The notes under the pieces: generated by a model | Database searches by the model: none | Seen by the model: the letters and a program-made list of their open reading frames with translations, nothing else | Told to the model about the DNA's origin: nothing | Origin: Myxococcales bacterium | GTDB taxonomy: Bacteria > Myxococcota_A > Polyangia > Fen-1088 | DNA: 63,434 nucleotides | NCBI GenBank assembly: GCA_003136095.1 | Contig: PNBO01000456.1 | Span: 822 to 64,255, forward strand | Direction of reading: 5' to 3' | Made by a program: the position numbers and the translations under genes | Part shown: positions 49,072-58,840 of the stretch, piece after piece | Position numbering within the stretch: the stretch's first letter is position 1 | How the letters are laid out: each line of letters starts with the position of its first letter

Positions 49072-50720
49072 CGCGCCGAGAGCTTTGCCCTCGACACCTC
49101 CTTCAGTCGTTGCCAGGGGCCCTTGGGACCCCGCAAACGCACCGCGAGCTTGGGCAGCGACGGGCCGGCCGTGACTCGAAGCTCGATGCGCGGCTGGCCG
49201 CCGCCCGCTGGTTCGCGCTCGAACTTCAGATTGATGCGCGCGGTGCCGCGGCTGGTACGTACCGGCAGGGCCGTGACCTCGTAGGACGATATCGAGGGCG
49301 GTAGTCGCGGCAACACCTTGAGCTCGGCAGCGTCGGAGTCGTCGACGCCGACCATCAGGCGGGCCACCTTCAATGGCTCGGCAACGTTCACCAAGTTGAG
49401 CGCACCGCAGCCCTCGTCCAGGCTCATCCGGCCGACCGCGTCGGGCGAGTAGAGGCGCTCGTAGAACCAGTAGGGCGAGTCGCGATGGAGCACGTACTCC
49501 TTGGGCGGCGCAAAGGTCGCCTCGGCGAGGTAGCGCAGGGCATGGTCGGCGACCTCCAACCGGTCGAGCAGGAGTAGCGACTGCAGGGCGTAGCCCTGCC
49601 CATACGAGGGACTGGTCAGGTAGCCGCCCGCCAGGACGTCGAACTGAGTCCAAATGCCGTGCCTCGCGAACTGCGCGCGGCGCATGGGAAAATCGGCCAC
49701 CTTGTCCAGGGTCTTGGTCGAGATCGGGATGCCACCCCAGTCGGAGCGCCCGGGGTCCAGACCATACACGTCGGCGTACATCGCCAGCACGCCATTGATG
49801 CCGCCAAAGCCACGATTGACCACGCTCGTGAGAACTGCGGGATCCGGCTGGCGATCGGCGGCACGCAGAGCCCAGATCCAGGCGCCGTCCTGACCGCGCA
49901 ACAGCTCGACCATGCTGCGGCCAAGGGCGTCGGCCTTGGCGCGATACTCGGCGGCGGCCGTGCGGTCGCCAGCCGCTTGCTCCATTCGCGCGCCGGCGGC
50001 GAGGGCCAGGCGCACCAAGCCGTTCTGCACGACATTCAAGAAGTCGCCATCGATTCCCATCCCGCCGCCGAATTCGCCACTGCCCGAGACCAGTGGCTGA
50101 CGGGCCAGCATGGCCGTCATGTAGCGCAGCGGCGAGGCCGGTTGATGCAGAAACTCGTAGAGACGCGTTCTCGCCGGATCCGTGGCCGGCATGCGCTCCC
50201 AAAGCAGAACCATGCCTATGACGATGGCCGAGGTACCGTCGAGCTCACTCCCCGCGGCAACCGCGCGGGGGTCGAGATGCTGCGGGAACGTGAAGAACCC
50301 GGCATCGCTCTTCTTCACATGCTGCATCAGGTAGCGGGCCGTGGCCGCGGCGTGCCCGAGGTAGCCCCAGTGGACGAGCTCACGCAGAAAGACGCCCGAG
50401 TCCCGCGTCCACATCGTGTCGGTCCATGGACGGCCGTCGATGGACGCGGAGACGAAGCCGCCGAGCTCCGGATCGGAAAGCGGTCGCGCGTTGCGCTCGA
50501 TCAGGCCATGGAGCGACTCGGCAATCTCCCGGGTGAACAAGTCGGCCGTGCGCGAGCCGGCAAAGCGGATGGTGGCCGGGACGTCGGTCGCAACGGCCGA
50601 TTGCGGTGGGGATCCGGGCGCAACGGCCTGGCCCGTTGGGGACGCCGGGCGTGCGCTCGTTCCGACAAGCAAGCAGACAAGCAAAGCGGTGGTCGAGAGG
50701 AGAAGCACGAGGGAGCGCAT
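49068..50720 (-). CDS. Exported (alpha/alpha)6-barrel glycosidase-like protein
   Basis: 550 residues. The signal peptide is LVLLLSTTALLVCLLVGTSA. The middle part (about 60-440) has the helical-hairpin pattern of six-hairpin glycosidases (WTDTMWTRDSGVFLRELVHW, GYALQSLLLLDRLEVADHAL, MSLDEGCGALNLVN) with conserved acidic residues that could catalyse. The C-terminal ~110 residues are a beta-sandwich-like domain. Related proteins cleave or trim polysaccharides. No precise family or substrate can be named. Confidence 0.7.
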   Translation of the reverse strand: MRSLVLLLSTTALLVCLLVGTSARPASPTGQAVAPGSPPQSAVATDVPATIRFAGSRTADLFTREIAESLHGLIERNARPLSDPELGGFVSASIDGRPWTDTMWTRDSGVFLRELVHWGYLGHAAATARYLMQHVKKSDAGFFTFPQHLDPRAVAAGSELDGTSAIVIGMVLLWERMPATDPARTRLYEFLHQPASPLRYMTAMLARQPLVSGSGEFGGGMGIDGDFLNVVQNGLVRLALAAGARMEQAAGDRTAAAEYRAKADALGRSMVELLRGQDGAWIWALRAADRQPDPAVLTSVVNRGFGGINGVLAMYADVYGLDPGRSDWGGIPISTKTLDKVADFPMRRAQFARHGIWTQFDVLAGGYLTSPSYGQGYALQSLLLLDRLEVADHALRYLAEATFAPPKEYVLHRDSPYWFYERLYSPDAVGRMSLDEGCGALNLVNVAEPLKVARLMVGVDDSDAAELKVLPRLPPSISSYEVTALPVRTSRGTARINLKFEREPAGGGQPRIELRVTAGPSLPKLAVRLRGPKGPWQRLKEVSRAKLSAR

Positions 50721-50831
50721 GGCTGCGAGTATAGTATGGCCAGCCAGGCCCGGGAAAGGACGGACCCGAAAGGCCCTGGCATCCGTCGAGACGAACTTGG
50801 CAAATCACCACGCTCGGTCTAACGTCTTGGG

Positions 50832-51929
50832 GTGCCTAGGCCACCGGTTCGCATCGGCATATTGGGGACTGGCTTCGGTGCCATTCACGCCGAGGCATTT
50901 CGTCGCGACGCGCGCTGTCAGGTGACGGCGGTTTGGAGCCGATCCCAAGCGCACGCCGAGGCCGCAGCCGCGCGCTGGGGGGCACGGCCATTCACCGACT
51001 TTCGCGAATTGTTGGCCGCTGGTCTCTGCGATGCGCTGTCGATCGCAACCCCCCCCGCGCTCCAAGCCGAGATTGGGATGGCGGCCTTGGGCCAAGGTCT
51101 GCCCGTGTGCTTCGAAAAGCCGCTGGCGCATTCCCTCGACGCGGCCGAGCAGCTCGCGCGTCTCGCCGCTGCGAAGGCCGTGACCACGGCGATGAGCTTT
51201 GAGTTTCCCGAGCTTGCCGTCTGGCGCGAAGCCAAGCGCCGGCTCGATGCGGGAGAGATCGGAAGACCCTTGCAGGTTTCGGTGCGTTGGCATGTGGAGA
51301 CGTACGCAAACAAGCTACGCATGGATGTCTGGAAGACCCGCCCCCAAGAGGGTGGAGGTACAATGAACATGTTCAGCTCACACACCTTTCACTATCTCGA
51401 ATGGCTGCTGGGGCCAATGCAACGCCTGTATGCGAAAATCCAGCGCTCACCCGGCGATCACAGGACGGGAGACACCATCAATCACCTCGCGCTGGAGGGG
51501 GCGGAGAGCATGCCGATTGTGGCCTCCATTGCGACGAACGTTTTCGGCGGGAGTGGGCACGTCGTCGAGATCTTCGGTGAAGACGGGACACTTCGCCTGC
51601 AGAATTCCGGTGCCGACTACACGCGCGGCTTCATCCTCGAGCTTGCGCGACGTCCCGATGCAGAGTTGCATAGCATCGTGTCCGAGGCAGCCAGTGGCGA
51701 TCTCAAGGAAGATGAAGACGGGCGTATCGCTCCCATGGCCCGCATCGTTCGTCGTTTCGTGGATTCGCTCACGGGTGGTCCGCCTTGCAGCCCCGACGTG
51801 CGTGCCGGCCTGCGCGTGCAGCAACTGATGGCAGCCGCGCAACGCTCCCAAGCATCGGGGCGCAGCATCGACTTGTCCGAGCTTGCCCCAGCGCCGCCGC
51901 CGCAACCTCAGGAGGGCAGCCCGCGATGA
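50832..51929 (+). CDS. Gfo/Idh/MocA-family oxidoreductase
   Basis: 365 residues from GTG 50832. N-terminal Rossmann fold (VRIGILGTGFGAIHAEAF), the family motif CFEKPLAH with the catalytic Lys, and a C-terminal alpha/beta domain (GGGTMNMFSSHTFHYLEWLL). These enzymes oxidise or reduce sugars or their nucleotide forms with NAD(P). It is first in an operon with an epimerase, a C-methyltransferase and a GT2 enzyme, so a nucleotide-sugar substrate is likely. The stop overlaps the next start by 3 bases. Confidence 0.9.
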   Translation: MPRPPVRIGILGTGFGAIHAEAFRRDARCQVTAVWSRSQAHAEAAAARWGARPFTDFRELLAAGLCDALSIATPPALQAEIGMAALGQGLPVCFEKPLAHSLDAAEQLARLAAAKAVTTAMSFEFPELAVWREAKRRLDAGEIGRPLQVSVRWHVETYANKLRMDVWKTRPQEGGGTMNMFSSHTFHYLEWLLGPMQRLYAKIQRSPGDHRTGDTINHLALEGAESMPIVASIATNVFGGSGHVVEIFGEDGTLRLQNSGADYTRGFILELARRPDAELHSIVSEAASGDLKEDEDGRIAPMARIVRRFVDSLTGGPPCSPDVRAGLRVQQLMAAAQRSQASGRSIDLSELAPAPPPQPQEGSPR

Positions 51930-52942
51930 TTTCCCAACGCCGCTACTTGGTCACTGGAGGCACTGGTTTCATCGGCTCGGCACTCGTCCACCGGCTGCTC
52001 GCTTTGGGGGCGCAGGTGCGCGTGCTCGACGACGATTCGCGCGGCTCGCCGCGCCGCCTGGCCGAGGTCCTCGACCGAGTCGAAATCATCCGAGGGGACG
52101 TGCGCGATGCCCAGGTCGTCCGCGCGGCGGCGCGGGGAGTCGATGTCCTGTGTCACCTTGCCTTCGTCAATGGCACCCAGTTTTTTTACGAGAAGCCGGA
52201 GCTGGTGTTGGACGTGGGCGTGAAGGGCATGGTCAATGTGCTTGATGCTTGTGCCACACATGGCATCCGTCGCTTCATCCTTGCCTCCAGCTCCGAGGTG
52301 TATCAAACCCCGCCCGTCATCCCCACGCCCGAGGACGTGCCCCTCGTAGTTCCCGATGCAACGAACCCGCGTTATTCGTATGGCGCCGGCAAGCTCATCA
52401 GTGAGGTGATGGCAATCAATTACGGTCGTCGCCTCTTCGACTCACTTTACATATTCCGTCCGCACAACGTGTTCGGGCCCGACATGGGCTGGGAACACGT
52501 GATTCCCCAGTTCGCGCTGCGCATGGCAAAGGCGGCACCGGAACAGGCGACAGGCACGTTGCCTTTCCCCATCCAGGGTTCAGGCGACGAGACCCGCGCT
52601 TTCCTCTACATCGATGACTTCGTGGAAGCGTGGGTGACCATGCTTTCCGGCCCAGCGGGCATCTACCATATCGGGACGGAGGAAGAGCGCACCGTCCGCT
52701 CGGTCGCCGAGGCCGTGGCCCAAGTTTTCGGGCGAACCGTGGAGGTCCAGGCCGGCGGGCTGACGCCAGGAAGCACGCGCCGGCGCTGTCCCGATATCAG
52801 CAAGTTGCGAGCGCTTGGCTTCGCGCCGCGAACGCCCTTTGTGCAGGGGCTGACACGGACCGTTCGTTGGTATGCCGAGCATGCATCCCTTGCACCGCTG
52901 CGCGACCAGGGGGAAGATAGAACCTTCCATGAGCAAAGCTAG
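51926..52942 (+). CDS. NAD-dependent epimerase/dehydratase, extended SDR
   Basis: 338 residues. Start at ATG 51926, after CAGGAGGG. The dinucleotide site is VTGGTGFIGSAL. The extended SDR active site is expected around ASSSEVYQ and RYSYGAGKLISE, with the Tyr-x3-Lys as YGAGK. FRPHNVFGPDMGWEHVIPQF is typical of UDP-sugar epimerases. It acts on a nucleotide sugar; epimerase, dehydratase or reductase cannot be separated by sequence. It overlaps the next gene by 14 bp. Confidence 0.9.
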   Translation: MISQRRYLVTGGTGFIGSALVHRLLALGAQVRVLDDDSRGSPRRLAEVLDRVEIIRGDVRDAQVVRAAARGVDVLCHLAFVNGTQFFYEKPELVLDVGVKGMVNVLDACATHGIRRFILASSSEVYQTPPVIPTPEDVPLVVPDATNPRYSYGAGKLISEVMAINYGRRLFDSLYIFRPHNVFGPDMGWEHVIPQFALRMAKAAPEQATGTLPFPIQGSGDETRAFLYIDDFVEAWVTMLSGPAGIYHIGTEEERTVRSVAEAVAQVFGRTVEVQAGGLTPGSTRRRCPDISKLRALGFAPRTPFVQGLTRTVRWYAEHASLAPLRDQGEDRTFHEQS

Positions 52943-54173
52943 TTATGTGATTGACGAGTGTCAGATTTGTGGTGAGCCGGCGCTCGTTTCCGCCGCCTTC
53001 CTCGGTTACTTGCCGCCCGTCAACCAGATGCACGCCATCGGCACCCGCCCGGCGGAGCAACCGGCTTACCCGGCAGAGATCTTGCTGTGTGGCAAGTGCA
53101 AGCTCGTGCAACTGAGCCTGGTGGTGGATCCGCATATTCTTTTCCCTCCGGAGTACCCCTATACCAGCGGCACGACCAGGATTCTGCGCGAGAACTTCGC
53201 GGAGCTCTACGCTGAAGCCACCCACCGGATCGCGTTGGACGCACGTACCCTCGTGGTCGACATCGGGTCGAATGACGGGACATTGCTCAGCAACTTCAAG
53301 AACGGTGGCCATCCGGTTCGGGGTATCGAGCCAACCCTGATGGCCGAGTTGGCCAACAGCCGTGGAATTCCGACCACCATGGCGTTCTTCGATGCGCGGA
53401 GCGCCGCAGGTGTTACCAAGGAATGCGGCCGGGCTCGCCTCGTGACGGCCACCAACGTGTTCGCTCACATCGAGCACGTCCATGAGGTCGTCGACAACAT
53501 CGTCGCGATGCTCGACGACCAGGGCGTGTTCATCTCCGAATCGCACTACCTCCACGGCCTGCTCGACACCCTCCAGTACGATACCATCTACCACGAACAT
53601 CTTCGCCACTACTCGGTGGAGAGCCTGCAGTATTTGCTGTCGGCTCACGCTCTCGAGATCTTCCATGTACGCAAGATCCCGACGCACGGCGGTTCCATTC
53701 GTGTCTACGCCGCCAAGCCGGGCACGTACCCCATCGACCCTTCCGTCGCGGAAATCCTGCACGCAGAGCGGGCCGTGCCGCTGGCCGTCCGGCTCGCGGA
53801 ATTCAGAAGCCGGATGACGCAATCGAAGATTCGACTGTATCGACTCCTGTCCGAGATCAAGGCGCCGCAGACGCGCATCGTCGGCATCGGTGCTCCCTCG
53901 CGGGCGAGCACGCTCATCCACTACGTGGGGCTCGACGAGGGGATTCTGGATGCCGTGCTCGAGGTGCCGGGTTCCTACAAGGTCGGCAAGTACATGCCCG
54001 GCACCCTGATCCCGGTACTGGACGAGGGCTATCTGCTCGAAAAGCAACCCGCGTATGCCATGTTGCTTTCCTGGCACATCGCGGATGAGCTCATGCCGAA
54101 GATTCGCGCCAAAGGATACCGAGGCAAATTCGTCGTGCCACTGCCCGAGCCGCGGGTGGTGGCTGAGGTTTGA
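52929..54173 (+). CDS. Sugar C-methyltransferase, three-domain zinc type
   Basis: 414 residues. The N-terminal zinc site uses DECQICG and LLCGKCKLVQL (Cys pairs). The central SAM-binding fold has VVDIGSNDGTLLSNF. The active-site segment is DTIYHEHLRHYSVESLQYL. The C-terminal domain reads GIGAPSRASTLIHYVGL and KYMPGTLIPV. This Methyltransf_13/23/14 order is that of nucleotide-ketosugar C-methyltransferases such as those for branched deoxysugars. It follows the epimerase gene and so probably makes a branched sugar for the local polysaccharide. Confidence 0.93.
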   Translation: MSKASYVIDECQICGEPALVSAAFLGYLPPVNQMHAIGTRPAEQPAYPAEILLCGKCKLVQLSLVVDPHILFPPEYPYTSGTTRILRENFAELYAEATHRIALDARTLVVDIGSNDGTLLSNFKNGGHPVRGIEPTLMAELANSRGIPTTMAFFDARSAAGVTKECGRARLVTATNVFAHIEHVHEVVDNIVAMLDDQGVFISESHYLHGLLDTLQYDTIYHEHLRHYSVESLQYLLSAHALEIFHVRKIPTHGGSIRVYAAKPGTYPIDPSVAEILHAERAVPLAVRLAEFRSRMTQSKIRLYRLLSEIKAPQTRIVGIGAPSRASTLIHYVGLDEGILDAVLEVPGSYKVGKYMPGTLIPVLDEGYLLEKQPAYAMLLSWHIADELMPKIRAKGYRGKFVVPLPEPRVVAEV

Positions 54174-54176
54174 TCG

Positions 54177-54959
54177 GTGTCGCACACCATGGCAGAGACG
54201 GATCTCGACATCGTCATTCCGGTGTACAACGAGGGGGCGAACATCCTTCCCGTGCTCCGCTCTTTTGCGGCGCATGTGACCGTTCCCTTTCGTGTCTTGC
54301 TTGGCTACGACCAAGACGACGATGACACACTGGGGGCAATCCGGGCTCAGCCCCTTCCTGGCATCACCGTCGTTCCGGTCAAGAACCGCGGCCAGGGCGC
54401 ATTCGGCGCGGTCGTTACTTGTCTTGCGCACAGCCGCGCGGCGGCGGTGCTGGTCTATCCGGCCGACGACGACTACAACGCCCCTCGCATCGACGGCATG
54501 GTCGCCGAAGTCCGCGACGGGGCTGATGTGGTTTGCGCCAGCCGATTCATGCCGGGCGGCTGCATGACGGGGTGCCCTCTGGTCAAGCGCGTGATCCTGC
54601 GCAGCTCTGCACTCGCGCTCCACCATCTCGCTCGCCTGCCGACCCACGATCCTTCCAACGGCCTGCGCATGTTCTCACGTCGAATTCTCGACCGAATCCC
54701 CATCGAGTCGAGCGAGGGGTTCACCTATAGCATCGAGCTTTTGGTCAAGGCCCATCGCCTGGGCTGGCAGATCGAAGAGGTGCCATTCGAGTGGCACGAA
54801 CGAGTCCGGGGCAAGAGCCGTTTTCACGTGATGCGCTGGCTGCCGGCCTATTTCCGTTGGTTCAGGTATGCGTTTGCGACGTCGTACTTGCGTCGTGGTC
54901 CTGAAACCGTACCGACCTTGGGGGATGGCGGCTTAGGCCCAGCGCAGATGCCCCGCTGA
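54177..54959 (+). CDS. Family 2 glycosyltransferase, dolichol-phosphate-mannose-synthase-like
   Basis: 260 residues from GTG 54177 (an ATG at 54189 is also possible). LDIVIPVYNEGANILPVLRS starts the GT-A fold, VYPADDDYNAPRI carries the metal-binding acidic cluster, and ASRFMPGG and SSEGFTYSIELLVKAHRLGW complete the DPMS-like set. It should move a sugar from a nucleotide donor to polyprenyl phosphate, a donor for the GT-C enzymes nearby. The 3' end overlaps the convergent NUDIX gene by 27 bp. Confidence 0.9.
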   Translation: MSHTMAETDLDIVIPVYNEGANILPVLRSFAAHVTVPFRVLLGYDQDDDDTLGAIRAQPLPGITVVPVKNRGQGAFGAVVTCLAHSRAAAVLVYPADDDYNAPRIDGMVAEVRDGADVVCASRFMPGGCMTGCPLVKRVILRSSALALHHLARLPTHDPSNGLRMFSRRILDRIPIESSEGFTYSIELLVKAHRLGWQIEEVPFEWHERVRGKSRFHVMRWLPAYFRWFRYAFATSYLRRGPETVPTLGDGGLGPAQMPR

Positions 54960-55490
54960 CACGGCCAGCAGGCACACGGACAAATCGAGCGCGTGCTGGA
55001 GCGTCCCGCTGCGAATCAGGGCGGCCAACTCGCCGCGGGGACGAAGCACCATCTCGATCCCAGGCTCTGGCGGGGTTGGCGCCTGAGCCGGAAGCGCCAC
55101 GCGAGCGAAGAAACCCCAGAGCCGATTGCCGAGCCGGCCCGTGTCGGGGAAGAGGGCCCCGAGCGGCCGAAGCAAATGGGGCTCGAGGCCCGTCTCTTCG
55201 ATGAGCTCACGGCGGGCGGCGTCTTCGGGTTGCTCTCCGGGGTCGAGGTGCCCGCTGGGGAGCTCCAGGCTGAATGCCTCCAGGGCCGGACGCCACTGGC
55301 GAACGAGCACGAGCCGGTCGTCGTCGGTGATGGCCAGCACGGTCACGTAGTCGGAGGTGTGCAGCACGTAGTAGGGAGCGTCGAACCCTCGCCCGGTCTT
55401 CTCGATCAGTCGACACCACGGCGTGGTGAATACCGGCCTGGCCAAGAGTACCTGGGGAAGGTCACTGCGGGAGCAGTCGGAATCCTTCAT
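54933..55490 (-). CDS. NUDIX hydrolase, ADP-ribose/sugar-nucleotide pyrophosphatase-like
   Basis: 185 residues. The Nudix box is intact in GHLDPGEQPEDAARRELIEE followed by TGLEPH, with the metal-binding Glu cluster. The preceding strand VLVRQWRPALEAFSLELPSG is typical of the ADP-ribose pyrophosphatase branch. It could clean up ADP-ribose or hydrolyse nucleotide sugars. Start at 55490 with no strong ribosome site; the N-terminal ~40 residues are less conserved. Confidence 0.9.
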   Translation of the reverse strand: MKDSDCSRSDLPQVLLARPVFTTPWCRLIEKTGRGFDAPYYVLHTSDYVTVLAITDDDRLVLVRQWRPALEAFSLELPSGHLDPGEQPEDAARRELIEETGLEPHLLRPLGALFPDTGRLGNRLWGFFARVALPAQAPTPPEPGIEMVLRPRGELAALIRSGTLQHALDLSVCLLAVSAGHLRWA

Positions 55491-55506
55491 CGCTGCCTCG
55501 CACGCA

Positions 55507-56733
55507 TCACAGATTCACCAAGCCGCCACGGCCCAAGATATTCCAAGGGTCGACGAACGGCTTGTCGAGCTTGAGCGAGTGGTAACGCGAGTGGGGCGCG
55601 CCGATAATGACGGCGTCGGCCTGGGCGATGGCTTCCTCGAGCGGGACGAACCAGGGCAAGCTGGCATATTCGTCGGTGCAGAGCACCTCCCGGCATTCCA
55701 GCTGCAAGAGCTTGCGCAATTTGAAGGCGAGAGACTCCCGGAAATCGTCGGTGTCGCCTTTGAAGGTCATGCCGAGTATTGCAACTCTCTTGTCGGCGAG
55801 GTGAATCTGTTGATCGAGAAGACGGACGATTCTCCGCGGGAGCTGCTCGTTTACCAGCATGGCGGAATGTCCGAGGGGGAAATCGTTCGCGAAGAACGAT
55901 GCCAGCTGCATCGTGTCCTTGAAGAGACAAGGGCCCGCGGCAAAACCGGCTTTGGGCAGTCCTTGCATGCGAGGATAGTCGCGCCTCATCGCCTCCCAGA
56001 TTGCATAGTAGTCAATGCGGTTCTCGGCACAGACCGTGTAGAACTGGTTTGCGATTGCAAAGGTGATGTACCGCCAGGCGTTGCAAAACAACTTCGCGAG
56101 CTCGGCTTCGATGGGCTCGAGCTCGATGGTGGTTGGACAGATGGTCTGAAACAAGGCGCGGGCCCGCGCCAAGGCTCGTTCCTGAACCCCGGAGATGATC
56201 TGCGGCATGCCACTGATTTCGCGGAGGGCATGGCCCTGGGTGACCCGCTCCGGACAAAAGGCGACGTCGATTCCCGGCACGAGGCGTTGCAGGTGTCTGT
56301 CGATCGCCTCGGTGGCACCAGGAAAGACCGTGCTTCTCAGGACGAACAGTTGCGTGGAACGCAGATGCTTACCGATTTCGTCGACGGTCCGCAGTAGGTG
56401 ATCCACTTGTGGATTCAGGTGTTCGTCGATGGGGGTCCCAACGATACATACGATATTGTCGACCTGGGCCAGGCATTCCGGATCATTCGAAAGTGTCAAA
56501 TTCTTTCCCATGTGCGCGCGAAGCAACTCGGCCCCGCCTTCCTCCATGAATGGCATGTGACCATCCCGGAGTTGCGCGAAGACATTGGCGTTGATGTCAA
56601 ACAAGACCACGCGTAGTCCCGCCGCCGCAAAGCTCAATCCCAACGGGAGGCCGACGTGACCGGCGCCGCCGACCACGGCGACCGTGCCGGGGGAATCCGC
56701 CGGATGCGCTGAGGTGCTGGACGATTCACTCAT
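55507..56733 (-). CDS. UDP-glucose/UDP-N-acetylmannosamine dehydrogenase family
   Basis: 408 residues from ATG 56733. The N-terminal NAD site is VAVVGGAGHVGLPLGLSFAA, the second domain motif is CNAWRYITFAIANQFY, the catalytic Cys is in AGPCLFKDTMQLA, and the C-terminal domain is VAILGMTFKGDTDDFRES. It oxidises C6 of a UDP-sugar to a uronic acid in two steps with two NAD. The NAD motif here is G-G-A-G-H-V-G. Substrate (UDP-ManNAc, UDP-Glc or UDP-GlcNAc) cannot be read from sequence. Probably supplies acidic sugar to the surrounding polysaccharide locus. Confidence 0.92.
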   Translation of the reverse strand: MSESSSTSAHPADSPGTVAVVGGAGHVGLPLGLSFAAAGLRVVLFDINANVFAQLRDGHMPFMEEGGAELLRAHMGKNLTLSNDPECLAQVDNIVCIVGTPIDEHLNPQVDHLLRTVDEIGKHLRSTQLFVLRSTVFPGATEAIDRHLQRLVPGIDVAFCPERVTQGHALREISGMPQIISGVQERALARARALFQTICPTTIELEPIEAELAKLFCNAWRYITFAIANQFYTVCAENRIDYYAIWEAMRRDYPRMQGLPKAGFAAGPCLFKDTMQLASFFANDFPLGHSAMLVNEQLPRRIVRLLDQQIHLADKRVAILGMTFKGDTDDFRESLAFKLRKLLQLECREVLCTDEYASLPWFVPLEEAIAQADAVIIGAPHSRYHSLKLDKPFVDPWNILGRGGLVNL

Positions 56734-57078
56734 GCGCGTCAGTGTAGCCTGGGTCGCAGCCGGACACCAGAATATTGGATGAGAGATGGGGTGTATGCCA
56801 ACATGCAAATCCAGTCTGAGCAGACATCGCGCGGGCACCCGCAGTGCGCTCCTGCCGTGACGCGGTAGCTAGGTAGGTTGGACAACTTCGAGCAAGTCGG
56901 ATTCGGCCAGCTCGATGGCCGGAGGCATTCCAACGCGCGTTCACGCGATGAAGCGCCGCCGACGCCGCCGGATTCGCGCTAGCGGAGAGCCGTCGAACGG
57001 GATATTCTGCCGAGCGGATAGCGGTGGCCGTCCATCTCACGCTGGGAATCTCCTGGTAGGCAATTCAAGACCTCAATC
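56734..57078. other. Divergent intergenic region (345 bp)
   Basis: Between the UDP-sugar dehydrogenase (minus) and the membrane protein (plus). Short frames only, without a ribosome site or homology. I see no hairpin or operator I would defend. Confidence 0.4.
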
Positions 57079-58800
57079 ATGTGGCCGGATCTTAGACAGT
57101 TTCTCACTCGCACCTTCAAGACCATCGAACAGCACAGGGTAGCCCTCTTCGTTGTCCTGTCGCTGGTGCCCATCGGCCTTGCCTTCCGCTATACGGGGCA
57201 ACATGGCGTCACCGTGGCGTGGTGGGATGATTTCGACGGCCGGATTCCGCTCTTTCAGAAATACTTCGCCCATCAGCTGGAGTGGCAGGATTTCTTCAAG
57301 CAACACAACGAGCACCGGATTGTCTTCCCTCGGATGGTCTTTCTGCTTCTGGGCTTGCTCACGAAGATGAGCAACCGGGTAGAGCTGTTTCTGATCTTGC
57401 TCCTGTTCCTTGGCAATTTCGTCCTGATCTTCTTGGCATTTCAGCGACGAGCTGACTGGAAGCAACGTATCCTCTGGTTGCTGCCGGTGCTGTTCATGGT
57501 TCTCAACCAGCGCCAAGGCGAGAACTTGCTTTGGAGCTTCACGCTGTCGCTGGTGATGACGCAATCCTTCGTATTGGCGGCATTCCTCGCCCTGCACCAA
57601 TTGAATCGGCCATTGACCCGAGGGAAGCGGAGGTGGTTTGCCGGCTTGACGGTGGCGTGTGCCACGGGGGCGACGTTTTCCGCGGCCATGGGTCTTCTGG
57701 TCTGGCCAATTCTTGTGCTCCAGCTCCTGCTTTCGTCGGTGGAGAAGCGCGAGAAGATCTCCTTGCTGCGATGGCTGCTTGTGATCGGGGTCGTGGAGTG
57801 GGTCATCTACTTTCACGGCTATACGCAGCCAGCCTACCATCCCAGCATGATGTTCATCTTCCTGCACCCCATCCAATTCGCGAGCTACTTCTTTACTTGT
57901 TTGGGTGGTGTCCTGGTGCCCAAGGAGACGGCGCTGCCAACCGGCATCGCGGCCGTGACTCTGTTTGGCATCTGCGCATGGTTTCTGCGCCGGGAGAAGG
58001 CGATTGCCGACAACGGTTTCTACGTGTCCATGGCCCTGTTTAGCCTGGCCACCGTGTTCATGGTGTCCGTGGGGCGATCCGGGTTTGGAAGTGACCAGTC
58101 GCTGGCTTCCCGCTACACCTCATTCACGCTCTACTTCTATATCGCGGTGTATCTGCTGCTTCTCGAAATGGTCCTGCGGAAGCGACATGCGCTGCTCTGG
58201 GTAGGGTTGGGGGCGGTGCTCGCGGTGATGACGCTGTCCACGGCCATGGCCTACGGACAGGGCGGGCAGACGGGCCTGGACTGGCAGACTTCGCGGGAAA
58301 GGATGGCGTACTATCTCACGCACCATCGTTTGGTCAGCGACGACGATTTGCGCCTGCTCTTTGCCGACGTACAACGGGTGCGCGAGGGTGCCGATTTCCT
58401 CGAGAAATGGCAACTCAATGCTTTTGCGGTCAAAGGTCCGGAGCTAGGTGCTCTGGCACCCTCGGATAGAGGGCCGTTGACCGTCATTGACCGAAACAGC
58501 TTCAAGATCACCGGCCGCGCCGTATGGATCGAAAGCTGGGCCGCGGATCCCGAGTGGAAGGGCGCGGGTGGCGGCATGTGGGTCAGGGTGAATGGCGAGC
58601 TCTATGCCGCGCTGTATGGCATGGCCCGGCCCGATGTCGCGCAGTATTTGGGCGAGTCCGACTACGAATTCTGCGGCTTCTTGGCGATCGTGCCCAGATC
58701 GGCATGGAAACCAGGCGAGAACCAGGTCGAGTTCTACCTGCTGTCCCATGACAAGAAGGGGTACTTCCCGCACGTCTTCACGTACCGATGGCCCGAGTAG
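57079..58800 (+). CDS. Polytopic membrane protein with soluble C-terminal beta domain
   Basis: 573 residues, about ten membrane helices to residue ~400. The first periplasmic loop has AWWDDFDGRIPLFQKYF, an acidic cluster reminiscent of GT-C transferases. Between helices lies the segment VSVGRSGFGSDQSLASRYTS. The last ~110 residues form a beta-rich domain with GRAVWIESWAADPEW and GMWVRVNGELYAALYG, similar to domains that trail other surface-glycan membrane proteins. No named family. Location in the polysaccharide region suggests a transferase or polymer-handling role. Confidence 0.7.
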   Translation: MWPDLRQFLTRTFKTIEQHRVALFVVLSLVPIGLAFRYTGQHGVTVAWWDDFDGRIPLFQKYFAHQLEWQDFFKQHNEHRIVFPRMVFLLLGLLTKMSNRVELFLILLLFLGNFVLIFLAFQRRADWKQRILWLLPVLFMVLNQRQGENLLWSFTLSLVMTQSFVLAAFLALHQLNRPLTRGKRRWFAGLTVACATGATFSAAMGLLVWPILVLQLLLSSVEKREKISLLRWLLVIGVVEWVIYFHGYTQPAYHPSMMFIFLHPIQFASYFFTCLGGVLVPKETALPTGIAAVTLFGICAWFLRREKAIADNGFYVSMALFSLATVFMVSVGRSGFGSDQSLASRYTSFTLYFYIAVYLLLLEMVLRKRHALLWVGLGAVLAVMTLSTAMAYGQGGQTGLDWQTSRERMAYYLTHHRLVSDDDLRLLFADVQRVREGADFLEKWQLNAFAVKGPELGALAPSDRGPLTVIDRNSFKITGRAVWIESWAADPEWKGAGGGMWVRVNGELYAALYGMARPDVAQYLGESDYEFCGFLAIVPRSAWKPGENQVEFYLLSHDKKGYFPHVFTYRWPE

Positions 58801-58840
58801 GCCCGGAAGTCTCGCGGACCGGCGGGCGAGGGCTTTCCGA

